DNA of 64,000 bases from Steroidobacteraceae bacterium (lineage in GTDB: Bacteria; Pseudomonadota; Gammaproteobacteria; Steroidobacterales; Steroidobacteraceae), in the NCBI GenBank assembly GCA_025451845.1, contig JANWJS010000004.1, positions 1 through 64,000 of the forward strand. The letters are read 5' to 3'. The notes beneath the pieces were generated by a model. That model was given only the letters and a program-made list of their open reading frames with translations. It was not told the DNA's origin and ran no database searches. The position numbers were made by a program, and so were the translations under genes. Positions 7,085-16,386 of this stretch are shown here, in pieces. The first letter of the stretch is position 1; the number at the start of each line of letters is the position of its first letter.

Positions 7085-8011
7085 TCACACTCGCCGGGTA
7101 CCAATCGATTGTCGGCGCCGAAACTCACCGGGAGTACAGCCGGATTCGCGCTTGAACACCTTGACGAAGTGGGTCGTGTCCGCGAATCCGACCCGCTCGG
7201 CGATCGCGGCGATCGGCAAGTCAGTATGCGCGAGGAGGCGTTTTGCCTCCAGATTGATTCGTCCCGTGACAAACTTCTTCGCGTTGATTCCAGCCCCCTC
7301 CATTGTGGCGCGCGTCAAGCTCCTTTCCGAGCATCCGAGCCGCGAGGCGTACTCAGCCACGCCATGCCACTGCGAAAACCTCCTCTCCACGAGACGTTGG
7401 AAGCTCTCGAAGCGCCGCCAAGCGACGCGGCGCGCATGCCGCGGTGCTTCCAGATCATGGAGCATCGCAAGGCGCAACAGCAGCGCACACAGTTGATGGT
7501 GCAGCAGCGCGTGTACTTGTTCCCGCGGCGCCGCGAGTCGGCAATCTTCGCGCATTTGCCCGATCGCCCCCGTAACCGCGCGGAGCTCCTGCTCACCGAG
7601 CGCCAGCGCTCGCGGCAGGCTTTCGAGCGCCGACACGAGTCCCCGCTCTCCCTCGGTCCTGCTCGAGGGCGGCAGGAATTGCGCCTGGAACAGGACAATC
7701 CATCCGTCCCATCGCGGATCGGAGTCAAACCGGTGCACCTGTGCCGGTTGAATCGCGAGCAGCGACCCCGCTTTGCAGGCAACAGGCTCGAAGTCGACCC
7801 AATGCGTGCCTTCGCCACGTGTCACACACAGGAGCAGGTGAAAGCCGTACTGGTGTGTCGCTTCAAGAAACCCCTTCCTCACTCGCCGTCTCAGATCGGA
7901 CGCCGAGAAGATCTCAAGGTCCAATGTATTGGGTCCGGTCGGACGATACTCGAGCCGCGCGATTGGGGACGGCCGGTCATAGGCGAGCATGCTGTGTCCG
8001 AAACTTACCAT
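7085..8011 (-). CDS. AraC-family regulator with cupin sensor domain
   Basis: A 308-residue product from the ATG at 8011 (MVSFGHSML). An N-terminal cupin-like sensor has LLLCVTRGEGTHWVDFEP and LLAIQPAQVHRFDSD; the C-terminal AraC DNA-binding domain shows VAEYASRLGCSERSLTRA and PIAAIAERVGFADTTHFVKVF with GCTPGEFRR at the end. It is divergent from the FAD monooxygenase 80 bp away and probably activates it in response to an aromatic or similar substrate. The open frame continues to 8245 but overlaps the monooxygenase, so the shorter start is preferred. Confidence 0.85.
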   Translation of the reverse strand: MVSFGHSMLAYDRPSPIARLEYRPTGPNTLDLEIFSASDLRRRVRKGFLEATHQYGFHLLLCVTRGEGTHWVDFEPVACKAGSLLAIQPAQVHRFDSDPRWDGWIVLFQAQFLPPSSRTEGERGLVSALESLPRALALGEQELRAVTGAIGQMREDCRLAAPREQVHALLHHQLCALLLRLAMLHDLEAPRHARRVAWRRFESFQRLVERRFSQWHGVAEYASRLGCSERSLTRATMEGAGINAKKFVTGRINLEAKRLLAHTDLPIAAIAERVGFADTTHFVKVFKRESGCTPGEFRRRQSIGTRRV

Positions 8012-8091
8012 CGAAAGGCCGATTTCGCCGCTGACTTGCAGGCCAGCTTGTCCATAATAGCCATCAGCTCCTTTGTCCTCAACGAGGACAT

Positions 8092-9324
8092 ATGCTTGCT
8101 CCCCTGACAACTGCGAATCGCCGGCTTGGCGATGGCCCCGGCCACTCGATCTCGGTCGCACTGATCGGTGGAGGTATCGGCGGATTGGCCGCGGCGCTAT
8201 CGCTTCTCCGAGCGGGCATCGATGTGCACGTGTACGAGCAGGCAAGCTCGTTGCGTGACATTGGTGCCGGAATCCAGATCAGCCCGAATGCCTCTCGAAT
8301 CCTCAGGCGCATAGGTCTGGCCGATGCATCGGTCGTGCACGGAGTGACGCCGCTGGCCTTGCGCCAGCGGCGCTGGGAAGACGGTCGGACGTTACAGAGC
8401 ACGCCGCTCGGCGCAGCCGTAGAGCGCGCGTGCGGCTCTCCATATTATCAAGCTCACCGCGCTGATTTGTTGCATGCCCTGGCGCACCGCTTGCCTGCGG
8501 AACGGCTTCATCTCGGGCATCGCCTCGCGCACATTGCGGATGATGGCGATCGTGTAGTAGCGCACTTCGAGAACGGCAGAAAAGCTGCGACGCAGGCTCT
8601 GGTTGGCGCGGATGGGATTCATTCCACGGTGCGCAGCCTCGTATTCGGCGGCGAGAGCGCGAGGTTCACCGGCTGCGTAGCGTATCGCGGCCTCGTCGCC
8701 GCCGAAGAATTGGCCGTGCTCGAGCTACCGTTGGAATCCCAGCTCTGGATGGGGCCGGGGAAGCATTTTGTGCATTACTTCGTACGCGATGCCGCGCTCC
8801 TGAATTTTGTGGCGATTGTCGAGCGGAATTCGTGGACGCGCGAGTCGTGGACCGAGCAGGCCCCGCACAGCGAGGTCCTGCAGGCATTCGAGGGATGGCA
8901 TCCTCAGGTCCGGTCCATTCTTGGAGCCGCCGAAGAGATATTCCTCTGGGGGCTCTTCGAGCACACGCCAATGCGACGCTGGTCGATTGGTCGTGTCACA
9001 TTGTTGGGTGATGCCTGCCACGCTATGTTGCCGTTTCTCGCGCAGGGCGCGGCGCAGGCCATCGAGGACGGCGCGGCCCTGGCGGAATGCCTTACGAACG
9101 CCGGTCGCCGCGACGTTTCCGGCTGCCTGCGGGCGTACGAAGCCTTGCGATTGCCGAGGACATCCCGGGTCCAAGCCGCCTCTCGAGACAACATGAGCCG
9201 TTTTCATCTGCCGGAAGGACCCATGCAACGCGAGCGAGACGTCCAAATTCGTAACGCTGCGACCGACTGGTTTCTTCATGCCATGGACTGGGTTTACGGC
9301 CACGATGCCGGAGTCCTTGACTGA
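8092..9324 (+). CDS. FAD-dependent monooxygenase (salicylate-hydroxylase-like)
   Basis: A 410-residue class A flavoprotein monooxygenase. FAD-binding GGGIGG at 26-31, ERxxx-like HRADLLHAL region, GADGIHSTVR (DG motif) and GDACHAMLPFLAQGAAQAIEDG near 305 are all in place. Family members hydroxylate aromatic rings with NAD(P)H and oxygen; salicylate hydroxylase (NahG) is the nearest known type, but the substrate is not shown. An AraC-type regulator is divergent and a small NTF2-like protein follows by 65 bp, which may be co-transcribed. Confidence 0.88.
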   Translation: MLAPLTTANRRLGDGPGHSISVALIGGGIGGLAAALSLLRAGIDVHVYEQASSLRDIGAGIQISPNASRILRRIGLADASVVHGVTPLALRQRRWEDGRTLQSTPLGAAVERACGSPYYQAHRADLLHALAHRLPAERLHLGHRLAHIADDGDRVVAHFENGRKAATQALVGADGIHSTVRSLVFGGESARFTGCVAYRGLVAAEELAVLELPLESQLWMGPGKHFVHYFVRDAALLNFVAIVERNSWTRESWTEQAPHSEVLQAFEGWHPQVRSILGAAEEIFLWGLFEHTPMRRWSIGRVTLLGDACHAMLPFLAQGAAQAIEDGAALAECLTNAGRRDVSGCLRAYEALRLPRTSRVQAASRDNMSRFHLPEGPMQRERDVQIRNAATDWFLHAMDWVYGHDAGVLD

Positions 9325-9389
9325 GGCAGTGTCGTTCTCGATTATGATGGCCGAGCTTTCGAATGGGATACAGAGGACCTTGAAGATCA

Positions 9390-9782
9390 GTGAAAGACAG
9401 CAACACCACCATTGAGCAGGCGTATTCGGCGTTCAACAGGCGGGATGTGGACGGTGCATTGGCTCTGATGACGCAGGACGTGAGCTGGCCGAAAGCTTCG
9501 GAGGGTGGCAGGGTCGTCGGAAGAGAGGAGGTTCGCGCCTATTGGATCCGACAATGGAGCGAGTTCGATCCCCATGTGGAACCGCTCGCAATGACCCGGG
9601 AAGAGGGAGGCAAGATGCGCGTCAGGGTGCGCCAAGTCGTCAAGACCCTTCAAGGCGATATTCTCTCAGTCAGCGAGGTCGTGCACGTATTCACCATGAG
9701 CGGTGGGTTCATCTCGGCAATGGATCTTGGTGATGGGGACAATCCAACTGCGGGTCCCTCGGCCGCATTCGTGCGTCACTGA
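9390..9782 (+). CDS. NTF2/SnoaL-like small protein
   Basis: A 130-residue protein starting at GTG (KDSNTTIEQAYSAFNRRDVD GALALM, in two parts), with SWPKASEGGRVVGREEVRAY and REEGGKMRVRVRQV. This is the cone-shaped alpha+beta fold used by ester cyclases, isomerases and many uncharacterised enzymes. It follows the FAD monooxygenase and may act on its product; there is no direct evidence for an activity. Confidence 0.78.
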   Translation: MKDSNTTIEQAYSAFNRRDVDGALALMTQDVSWPKASEGGRVVGREEVRAYWIRQWSEFDPHVEPLAMTREEGGKMRVRVRQVVKTLQGDILSVSEVVHVFTMSGGFISAMDLGDGDNPTAGPSAAFVRH

Positions 9783-9933
9783 CAACTCGTCATCAGCTGA
9801 GTGGGCAATGCGTTGAGCGAGGTGTCAATCGTACTTCCACGCATTTGGCCGGGTCGCTTGGGGGGTATCGAATGGACAAGGTGAACATGCCTCATGCGTC
9901 GGGGCCCGATTGCGCGGGAGCTGCTTCAGGCGG

Positions 9934-10224
9934 TCACCTGCTCTTTCTCTCGGCCTGGTCGCTGAACAGCGATAGGCGGCGCAAGTCCTCAAACGCCTGT
10001 GAGAGATGGCCATCCAGATCTGACGACCCGCTCTCGAACCAGGACGATACGGCGCAATTCATCGCTGCCATCCCGAGTTGGGCCGCAAGCCTGGCCAGGC
10101 GCGGCGACACGTTACGCTGAACGAGAGCTGACACGAGGACCGCCGTCAGTGCCTGCCTCTTGGCTTGCGCGCGTTCCTGGAGTGAGCCTGCGGGCACGTA
10201 GGTTACGAAATATTCAAACCGTCG
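9934..10224 (-). pseudogene. TetR-family regulator, C-terminal fragment
   Basis: The frame reads RFEYFVTYVPAGSLQERAQ, ALTAVLVSALVQRNVSP, RLARLAAQLGMAAMNCAVS and HLSQAFEDLRRLSLFSDQ, the ligand-binding tail of a TetR regulator. No helix-turn-helix remains and an in-frame stop lies at 10225-10227. Between this piece and the next TetR remnant (10382) the sequence reads MDPKVARVHDWNRDAL and later GRFIAADL, possibly an SDR scrap, but too short to name. Confidence 0.65.
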
Positions 10225-10381
10225 TCAGGTCGGCAGCGATGAACCGGCCTTCCCCCTGTCGCGAAGCCGACGGGTGCCAACGAGACCGCCGTCCCTCGTC
10301 GGTTCGGTCGATCCCACGAACTCAAAGCCCGCAACGCGTCACGGTTCCAGTCGTGCACCCGAGCAACCTTAGGATCCATGG

Positions 10382-10840
10382 TTAATTTCCTTTGCCAGGT
10401 CGTTTTGTCACGATTGCGCCCGTGATAATGCGAAAGAGATGGTCCGCCCGTGGCGCAAATCCCGGTTGGCCGAGAAGCCCACGCGAGCGCCGACATCAGG
10501 GCGAACAGGCCTTTCCCATCCATATCGGCGCGCGCCGTTCTCGCGGCTTGAGCACGGTGCAGGAGTCGCGCGCCTGCTGCGTGCACCGCCTGGCATGGAG
10601 CGTAAACCGCGGAGTTGGGGTTCGCATGGGCGCTCGCCATCAAGGCGACAACGCCGCGGTAAGTATGCGTAAATTCCACCCCTTCGCGAAGCCAGGACAC
10701 GAGTGCCTCGGCAGGCGGACTCGACTCTTCGAGCTCGGCCGCCTTCTGCGTCAGTGCCTCCAACTTCGTACGCAGCAACGCCTCGAACAAGGCCTCCCGG
10801 GTCGGCGGCTCGGCTGTGCCAATGCCGCCGACCGTGAACG
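10382..10840 (-). pseudogene. TetR-family regulator, HTH lost and frameshifted
   Basis: Reads PTREALFEALLRTKLEAL, EALVSWLREGVEFTHTYRG, VVALMASAHANPNSAV and LFALMSALAW, then needs a one-base shift near 10486 to continue GQPGFAPRADHLFRIITG AIVTKRPGKGN and a stop at 10382-10384. It closely parallels the intact TetR at 17.7-18.3 kb (PTREALFEALL, EALVSWFREGV, ALMASAHADPSSA, LFALMSALGW). The DNA-binding domain is missing, so this is a dead paralogue. Confidence 0.8.
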
Positions 10841-10850
10841 TACCCTCGCC

Positions 10851-11807
10851 TCACGGACTGGGTGCCAGCAGCGAAAGCAAAAACTCCCCAAGGGCATCCA
10901 GGACCCCAGCGGCAGCCTCCGTTTGGCCGACGCCACCGACGAATCCGTGCGGCATCCCCTCCCACACATCCAGTCGAGCATCGACGCCCGCGTCCACTGC
11001 ACGCTCGACAAATTGCTCGGAGTCTGCCAGCAGCACTTCGTCATCTCCAACATGGACGCGGATCGGCGGCAAGCCGCTTGGACTGGCGTAGAGCGGAGAA
11101 GCGATGGGATCCCTCGGGTCGTGGCCGTTGAGATAGGCGTGGATCAGATCTTCGGCCTGTTCCCTGACGAAATAGGGATCGGCCTGCGCACGGCTCTGCC
11201 AAGTCAATCCGCTCAGCGCCAGATCGGTGACCGGCGACAGCACTGCGGCGCCGACAAGCCGTATGCCGGTCCCCGGCTTGGAGGTGGCCAGCGACAGCAG
11301 ACCCAGCGCCAGATTGCCGCCTGCCGAATCCCCGGTCACCGCGACTCTACGGATGCCGCGGTCAGCGAGAAGGCCACGGAGACTGGCTTGCGCATCGTCA
11401 ATTGCGCCCGGAAAAGGGTGCTCCGGCGCGAGGCGGTAGTCCGGCACAAAGGCAATTGCCCTGGCGCTCCGTGCGATGTGGCCGACGAGGTGCCGATACG
11501 CGGCAGACGAGCCCCAATTAAACCAACCGCCATGGAGGTGAAGGATCGCGGCGCCGGGCAGCGCCTCACGCGGCTCACACCACCAGCCCGGAATCCCGCC
11601 AACCTGATCCTCGCGAAACGTCACACCATCGGGAGCGATGGTGTGAGCGATAATCGCATCGAACGGTGCGCGAGCGGCAGGACCGCGCAATTTTCCTTTA
11701 TTCGGCTCGACAACCCTCCGCAATGCGGTCATGACCGAACGGTCTCCAGTGGTGAGCGGGTGGAGCGTGAGCCAGAAATTTCGCGGGACGGCGGGGGCAG
11801 ATGCCAT
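10851..11807 (-). CDS. Alpha/beta hydrolase, hormone-sensitive-lipase family
   Basis: About 318 residues. Oxyanion motif HLHGGWFNWG, nucleophile elbow GDSAGGN, acid in HVGDDEVLLADS and histidine in GMPHGFVGG give a complete catalytic triad of the HSL (type IV) carboxylesterase family. Likely hydrolyses short acyl esters in the cytoplasm; no signal peptide. The start at 11807 has GGAG eight bases upstream; an ATG two codons earlier at 11813 is too close to that site. It is divergent from a LysR gene 190 bp away. Confidence 0.88.
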   Translation of the reverse strand: MASAPAVPRNFWLTLHPLTTGDRSVMTALRRVVEPNKGKLRGPAARAPFDAIIAHTIAPDGVTFREDQVGGIPGWWCEPREALPGAAILHLHGGWFNWGSSAAYRHLVGHIARSARAIAFVPDYRLAPEHPFPGAIDDAQASLRGLLADRGIRRVAVTGDSAGGNLALGLLSLATSKPGTGIRLVGAAVLSPVTDLALSGLTWQSRAQADPYFVREQAEDLIHAYLNGHDPRDPIASPLYASPSGLPPIRVHVGDDEVLLADSEQFVERAVDAGVDARLDVWEGMPHGFVGGVGQTEAAAGVLDALGEFLLSLLAPSP

Positions 11808-12003
11808 GGGCATGACTCCTGAATGAAAGAAATAGACGGTATGGGGTATCAGGAGCGGTTAGGCGGACAGCCGATTCGGCTCCGGAAACCCGCTGTTCGC
11901 AGTCGCAGCGGCAAGTCCATCAGCTGGGGCGAGTTTGGGCCGCTTGACACATCAATACAATTGACGAAATATCGCTCGCAACGATCTAGTCTTTAGATGC
12001 GTC

Positions 12004-12963
12004 GTGCTCGACAACGTCACGATCAACCAGTTGCGTGCATTCGTCGCGGTATGCGACCAGGGAAGCTTCTCGGGTGCGGCGCGGAAGCTGAGGCGCGCGC
12101 AGTCGGCCATCAGCCACGCGATCAAGGCGCTGGAGAGCGCGTTCGATGTCGAACTGTTCGAGCGCAATACCCGCCGGGCGCGACTCACCGCCGCCGGCCG
12201 CAGCCTCTTACCGGACGCGCGCGCGGTGATCTCGCGCACTGAGGAAATGAAGAACCGCGCTGGAGGGATTGCCAAAGCCGGGGTGCCCCAGGTTTCGATG
12301 GCCGTCGATGCGTACTTCCCGCGTGCGCACCTGATCGGCTGCTTGCAAACACTGCAAGCGGAGTTCCCGACCGCAGCGATCAACCTGCACATCACGACGA
12401 TGCGGAGCAGCGAGAACCTGGTGCTCGACAGGGTGTGTGCGCTCGCCGTGACGATCGAGGACGTGCCGGAGGTGAGCCCGGATGTCCTGGAGCGAAACTG
12501 GCTGCGCGAGGCGAAAATGGTGACGCTATGTGCTCCGTCCCATCCGCTTGCTTCGGCGCCTGGACCCATCCCGAAGCACGAGTTCAGCCGATATATTCAG
12601 ATCGTCGTTACAGATAACCAGCCGAGAGCGGAACATAACCAACACGGAGTTTCCGGCAGACGTCAGTGGCTGGTCAACGATCTCGGCGCCAAGCGCGATC
12701 TTCTCGAGGCCGGTCTCGGCTGGGGGCACCTGCCGCAGCATCTCGTCGCCGAGGATCTGGCGAGCGGAAAGCTCGTCGAGCTCGAGCGCCGCGCCTGGCA
12801 CTTCCGTCCACTCACTTTCGTGATCTCGCGCCGCCGGGGTTATGGGCTTTCGCCATGCGAGTCGCGGCTGATCGAGCTTCTCGGAAAGCCCGGTGCATCA
12901 CAACGGAAGCAGGTTGGCTCTCCCTCTTCGGGCAGGCGCAAAAGCCCGAAGGCGGGCCGATGA
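12004..12963 (+). CDS. LysR-family regulator with altered C-terminus
   Basis: A 319-residue LysR regulator from GTG at 12004. HTH: VTINQLRAFVAVCDQGSF, SGAARKLRRAQSAISHAIKA at residues 5-45; effector domain follows, with GLGWGHLPQHLVAEDLASG near 240. The last about 25 residues (GASQRKQVGSPSSGRRKSPK region) are not LysR-like: the DNA under them aligns with the AbiEi remnant that begins here, so the gene end appears to have been replaced by inserted sequence. It is divergent from the alpha/beta hydrolase, a likely target. Confidence 0.85.
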   Translation: MLDNVTINQLRAFVAVCDQGSFSGAARKLRRAQSAISHAIKALESAFDVELFERNTRRARLTAAGRSLLPDARAVISRTEEMKNRAGGIAKAGVPQVSMAVDAYFPRAHLIGCLQTLQAEFPTAAINLHITTMRSSENLVLDRVCALAVTIEDVPEVSPDVLERNWLREAKMVTLCAPSHPLASAPGPIPKHEFSRYIQIVVTDNQPRAEHNQHGVSGRRQWLVNDLGAKRDLLEAGLGWGHLPQHLVAEDLASGKLVELERRAWHFRPLTFVISRRRGYGLSPCESRLIELLGKPGASQRKQVGSPSSGRRKSPKAGR

Positions 12964-13108
12964 GACCTGGTGACGCTCGGGACGCATAACGACGCTCTCT
13001 ATGCCCTGCGGGATCGCGGTCGAGTCGTCGAACTCGACCGCGGCCTCTATCGTCTGGCCGAAGCCGAGGAAGCCGAGCATCCCGACCTCCCCGTACACAT
13101 GGTCAAAC
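12905..13108 (+). pseudogene. AbiEi antitoxin remnant
   Basis: After the LysR stop the + strand reads LVTLGTHNDALYALRDRGRV, VELDRGLYRLAEAEEAEHPD, and LPVHM, matching the AbiEi gene at the left edge (LVALGVHTDALYALRDGG, ELGRGLYRLAEA). The part upstream, under the LysR tail, also aligns in a shifted frame. It stops near 13105. This is a second, truncated copy of the AbiEi N-terminal domain. Confidence 0.78.
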
Positions 13109-13125
13109 ATCGATCGCCGCTCCTA

Positions 13126-14325
13126 TTAACTCAGGTTCGCGAACGCTGCCGGCGTGAAGTCGGTAATTTGGTCAACACGACCCTGCCGTATCTTCTCGAG
13201 CCAGGCAGGATCCTGCAGCAGCGCGCGGCCGACCGCCACGAGGTCGAACTCGTCGCGCTCCAGCCGCGCGAGCAGCCCATCCAGCGGCGTGAACCGGGCG
13301 CTCTTTCCCGCAAAGGACTCGTAAACGTCACCGGACAGGCCGACGGCGCCGACGGTTATCGCAGTGACACCTGTGAGCTTCTTCGCCCAGCCGGCAAGAT
13401 TCAGTTCTCTGTCAACCTCGGGGAAGGCGGGCTGCCAGAATTTCGACTGGGAGAGGTGGAAGGCGTCCGCACCAGCTTCGACGAGCACGCCAAGCCATCG
13501 TTCCAGCGCCTGCGGCGTCTCGGCGAGCCTTGCATCGAAGTCTGTCGGCTTCCACTGCGAAAGACGAACGATCACCGGGAAGCCGGAGCTCACCACCGAG
13601 CGGACTGCCTTGAGAATCTCGACCGCGAAGCGGGAGCGCTCGACGAGCGTCTTGCCGCCGTACTCGTCGTCGCGCAAGTTGAGATGGTCGTAGAAGAACT
13701 GATTGATGAGATACCCGTGCGCGGCCATCAGCTCCACCCCGTCAAACCCGACCCGCTCCGCATCCATCGCTGCGCGCGCGAAGGCATCGATGGTGTCGGC
13801 CACATCCGCTTCGCTCATCGGCCGACCGACGCGCTCGCCTGTCACGGAAAGCCCCGAAGGACTCTCGTAAGGCGCGGGTGGTATCCAGTCCGGCGCCGCC
13901 TTCGAGAGCTTATGCCCCACATGAACCAGCTGCGGTGCGATGCGCCCACCGGCCGCGTGAACCGCGTCCACTACCTTCTTCCAGCCAGCGAGCGCCGCCT
14001 CGCCGTGGAAATGAGGCATCTTAGGCTCGTTGTGCGCGGCCGGACGGCCAACCGCGGTTCCCTCCGTAATGATGAGGCCGACGCCATTCTCCGCGCGGCG
14101 CCGGTAATAGTCGGCGACTTCGGACGTCGGCACGCCTCCCGGAGAGACAGACCGGGTCATGGGAGCCATGACGAGGCGGTTCGGCAGGTTGAGGGAGTTC
14201 AGGCGGTAGGGCCTGAACAGGACGGACGGATTGCCGGCACGGGCCAGCCCCTTCGCGGTGGCGCGGCCAATACCAGCCGTGGATCCGGTGACCACCGCCT
14301 CGCGGCGCTTGAGCTCGCTAGTCAT
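13126..14325 (-). CDS. Old Yellow Enzyme-family ene reductase with SDR-like N-terminal extension
   Basis: Product of 399 residues. Residues 1-31 (TSELKRREAVVTGSTAGIG RATAKGLARAG) are the start of an SDR Rossmann fold with a TGSTAGIG motif; from about 32 the protein becomes an OYE: VLFRPYRLNSLNLPNRLVMA, PMTRS, SEVADYYRRRA, QLVHVGHK, DGVELMAAHGYLINQFF and RDDEYGG, ending with LVAVGRALLQDPAW. The OYE barrel (FMN and NADPH-dependent reduction of activated alkenes) looks complete; the SDR piece cannot be a working domain. A decayed second copy with the same junction lies at 18.4 kb. ATG at 14325 is preferred to a GTG at 14352 that overlaps the upstream gene stop. Confidence 0.87.
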   Translation of the reverse strand: MTSELKRREAVVTGSTAGIGRATAKGLARAGNPSVLFRPYRLNSLNLPNRLVMAPMTRSVSPGGVPTSEVADYYRRRAENGVGLIITEGTAVGRPAAHNEPKMPHFHGEAALAGWKKVVDAVHAAGGRIAPQLVHVGHKLSKAAPDWIPPAPYESPSGLSVTGERVGRPMSEADVADTIDAFARAAMDAERVGFDGVELMAAHGYLINQFFYDHLNLRDDEYGGKTLVERSRFAVEILKAVRSVVSSGFPVIVRLSQWKPTDFDARLAETPQALERWLGVLVEAGADAFHLSQSKFWQPAFPEVDRELNLAGWAKKLTGVTAITVGAVGLSGDVYESFAGKSARFTPLDGLLARLERDEFDLVAVGRALLQDPAWLEKIRQGRVDQITDFTPAAFANLS

Positions 14326-14348
14326 GTAATTTATCCGCGCTTCGTCGA

Positions 14349-14951
14349 TCACTGCTCCGGCTGGAACAGATCCTGGAAGATTAGGGGTGCCCAGCTCTTG
14401 TCCCGTGCCTGCACGAGCAGACCACCTTCGGCAATCTTTCCGAGGCTGACCGGCGCGTAGCCGAGCTTCTCGATCAGCGAGGCGACCGTGGCCACGGCGC
14501 CTTCATCGTCGCTCGAGAGGAAGATCACCCGACGTCCCGCGCCGACGTCCGGATCCTGCGCGAGCACCGCGGCTGGCAGATGATTGAAGGCTTTGACGAG
14601 CCGTGCGCCATTCAGGGCATTGGCGATCACCTTCGACGACGGCAGGTTTCCCAGGTCGACAAGTGGAACGCCGTAGGCGTTCGTGGCATCGATAACGACT
14701 TTGCCTCTCCAGCTTGGAAGCGCCTGAGCCACGTCGCGGTGGGCCCAAAAGGGAACGGCGAGCAGAATGACATCCGCTGCAAGCGCGTCCTTCAGCGACT
14801 TGGGGACGATAGTTGGCCCAATTGAGCGCGCAGCCGCCGCAAGAGCTTCGGGCGACCGGGTCGTGGCTACCGCCGTACTTATTCCTTTGCGAGCGAATGC
14901 TCGCGCCAGGGCTTTCCCGACAGTACCGAAACCTATGATCGAATAGTTCAT
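14349..14951 (-). CDS. NADP-binding oxidoreductase (F420-dependent NADP reductase-like)
   Basis: A 200-residue protein with N-terminal NYSIIGFGTVGKALARAF (dinucleotide fold), DVILLAVPFWAH, VIDATNAYG and VKAFNHLPAAVL, typical of the NADP oxidoreductase, coenzyme F420-dependent family that in most proteobacteria uses NADP with an unknown partner. GGGAGA precedes the ATG. It lies immediately upstream of the OYE gene with overlap at the GTGA, so the two probably form an operon. Confidence 0.85.
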   Translation of the reverse strand: MNYSIIGFGTVGKALARAFARKGISTAVATTRSPEALAAAARSIGPTIVPKSLKDALAADVILLAVPFWAHRDVAQALPSWRGKVVIDATNAYGVPLVDLGNLPSSKVIANALNGARLVKAFNHLPAAVLAQDPDVGAGRRVIFLSSDDEGAVATVASLIEKLGYAPVSLGKIAEGGLLVQARDKSWAPLIFQDLFQPEQ

Positions 14952-15214
14952 CGCAATTCTCCCGTACCAGTGATCGGCCCTGGGTACCCGCGGCGGTCAG
15001 CGGACCGGTACGCATCCTTGGCAATGGTTCACCATGCGGCGGAACAATCCCGCACTCCCAGTGCCGCCACCTCGAGCGTGAAGATAGGATTGCCCTTCGA
15101 AACCCACCAGTACATATACTGGCGGAAGGGTGGTGCATAATTGCACCGGGGCGACCAAGGTTTCGGACTCGACGGACTTAAAATGCCCCTCTCCAAGCCG
15201 GCAGAAGCGCATTC

Positions 15215-16111
15215 GTGATTGAATGGGATGACATACGCTATTTCCTCGCCGTCGCACGCGGCGGCTCAGTGCGCTCTGCTGCTGAGCAACTTGGTGTCAA
15301 CCACTCCACAATCCTCCGCCGCATTGCACAGCTGGAGAGAAGGCTGGGTGCGCACATGTTCGAGAGGCTGCCCTCGGGTTACCGCATGACCGACGCAGGG
15401 GAGGAGGTGCTGGAACTCGCGCAACAGATGGAAGCCTCGTCGAATCAGCTTCAGGCACGCGTTCTCGGGCGCGATCAAAGCGCTCGAGGTCTACTGCGGG
15501 TCACGCTTGCTCCCACACTCGCAACGCATCTCCTCATGGCAGATTTCTCCGAGTTCGCGCGTCGACATCCGGAGGTCGAATTGGATATCCTCTCGCTCGA
15601 CGAACCGGTTAATCTCACCAACCGTGAGGCGGACGTGGCGATCCGCGTCGTTTACGATCGAAACAAGTTGCCACCAAACCTTCATGGATTGAAGGGACCG
15701 GACCTGTTCGGCGCGGTCTACATGTCACGCGATCTCCTTGCCGCCTGGCGCGCGGGCAAGCATCACCGGATCCGCTGGATCGTCAAGAACAACGTTGGAA
15801 TTTCGGATTGGGCGCTCGACAGCGAGGTCCGTCCTGCTGACGTTCTGTTCAGGACCACGTCCGCCGACGCTCAGATCGTGGCGGTACGCCAGGGAATCGG
15901 CATGACTACGCTTCCATGCTTCGTCGGCGACGCGGAGCCGTCTTTGACGCGAGTGCCGGGAAGCAAACTACATATGCATGGGACGCTCTGGCTGCTGACG
16001 CAGGGCGAAACGCGAAAGACCAAGCGGGTGCGGCTGCTTATAGACCACCTGTCGCGTCGTCTCGCCGCGTACGCGACCCTTCTCGTTGGCGGGTCGCGGC
16101 GCTCTGAATAA
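15215..16111 (+). CDS. LysR-family regulator
   Basis: A 298-residue LysR regulator starting GTG (IEWDDIRYFLAVARGGSVRS), with HTH SAAEQLGVNHSTILRRIAQL at about 20-42 and a substrate-binding domain with DVAIRVVYDRNKLPPNLHG and QGIGMTTLPCFVGD. It is divergent from the NADP oxidoreductase/OYE pair (264-bp gap) and is the probable regulator of that operon. Confidence 0.88.
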   Translation: MIEWDDIRYFLAVARGGSVRSAAEQLGVNHSTILRRIAQLERRLGAHMFERLPSGYRMTDAGEEVLELAQQMEASSNQLQARVLGRDQSARGLLRVTLAPTLATHLLMADFSEFARRHPEVELDILSLDEPVNLTNREADVAIRVVYDRNKLPPNLHGLKGPDLFGAVYMSRDLLAAWRAGKHHRIRWIVKNNVGISDWALDSEVRPADVLFRTTSADAQIVAVRQGIGMTTLPCFVGDAEPSLTRVPGSKLHMHGTLWLLTQGETRKTKRVRLLIDHLSRRLAAYATLLVGGSRRSE

Positions 16112-16386
16112 TCGCCATCGGTGCGGCGTCCGCTTTGCAGACGCCTGACTTGCTCCTCGAAGGATGGGGAGAATCGGGTCAAGTCCGGATGCGGCTCGTA
16201 GGGCGGTAGCCGGCGACAATCCGGTATTTCTCGAGTTTAATGTTCCGGCCGGTCCACTCCGGTGGGTAGCTCCGGGACGGCGCGGCGGAAACGGGAGGCT
16301 CTTGCGCGGGCGCGCTCGGAGATCCGCTCCAGGCGGGCGACGTACGGACACCCAGAGCAACCGCAGCACTTGCCGATGCCGCGGCC
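16112..16386. other. Non-coding stretch before att-like site 3
   Basis: No gene is supported. The minus-strand frame that continues from the integrase remnant is an unconstrained read-through. Confidence 0.5.

Noticed and set aside
10203-10381. Frame with MDPKVARVHDWNRDAL and GRFIAADL as an SDR start
   Set aside because: Similarity is too short and frames change; mentioned only as possible debris beside the TetR fragments.
12970-14460. Long + strand open frame of 496 codons
   Set aside because: It is the antisense shadow of the OYE gene; only its first ~45 codons (AbiEi remnant) have protein similarity.
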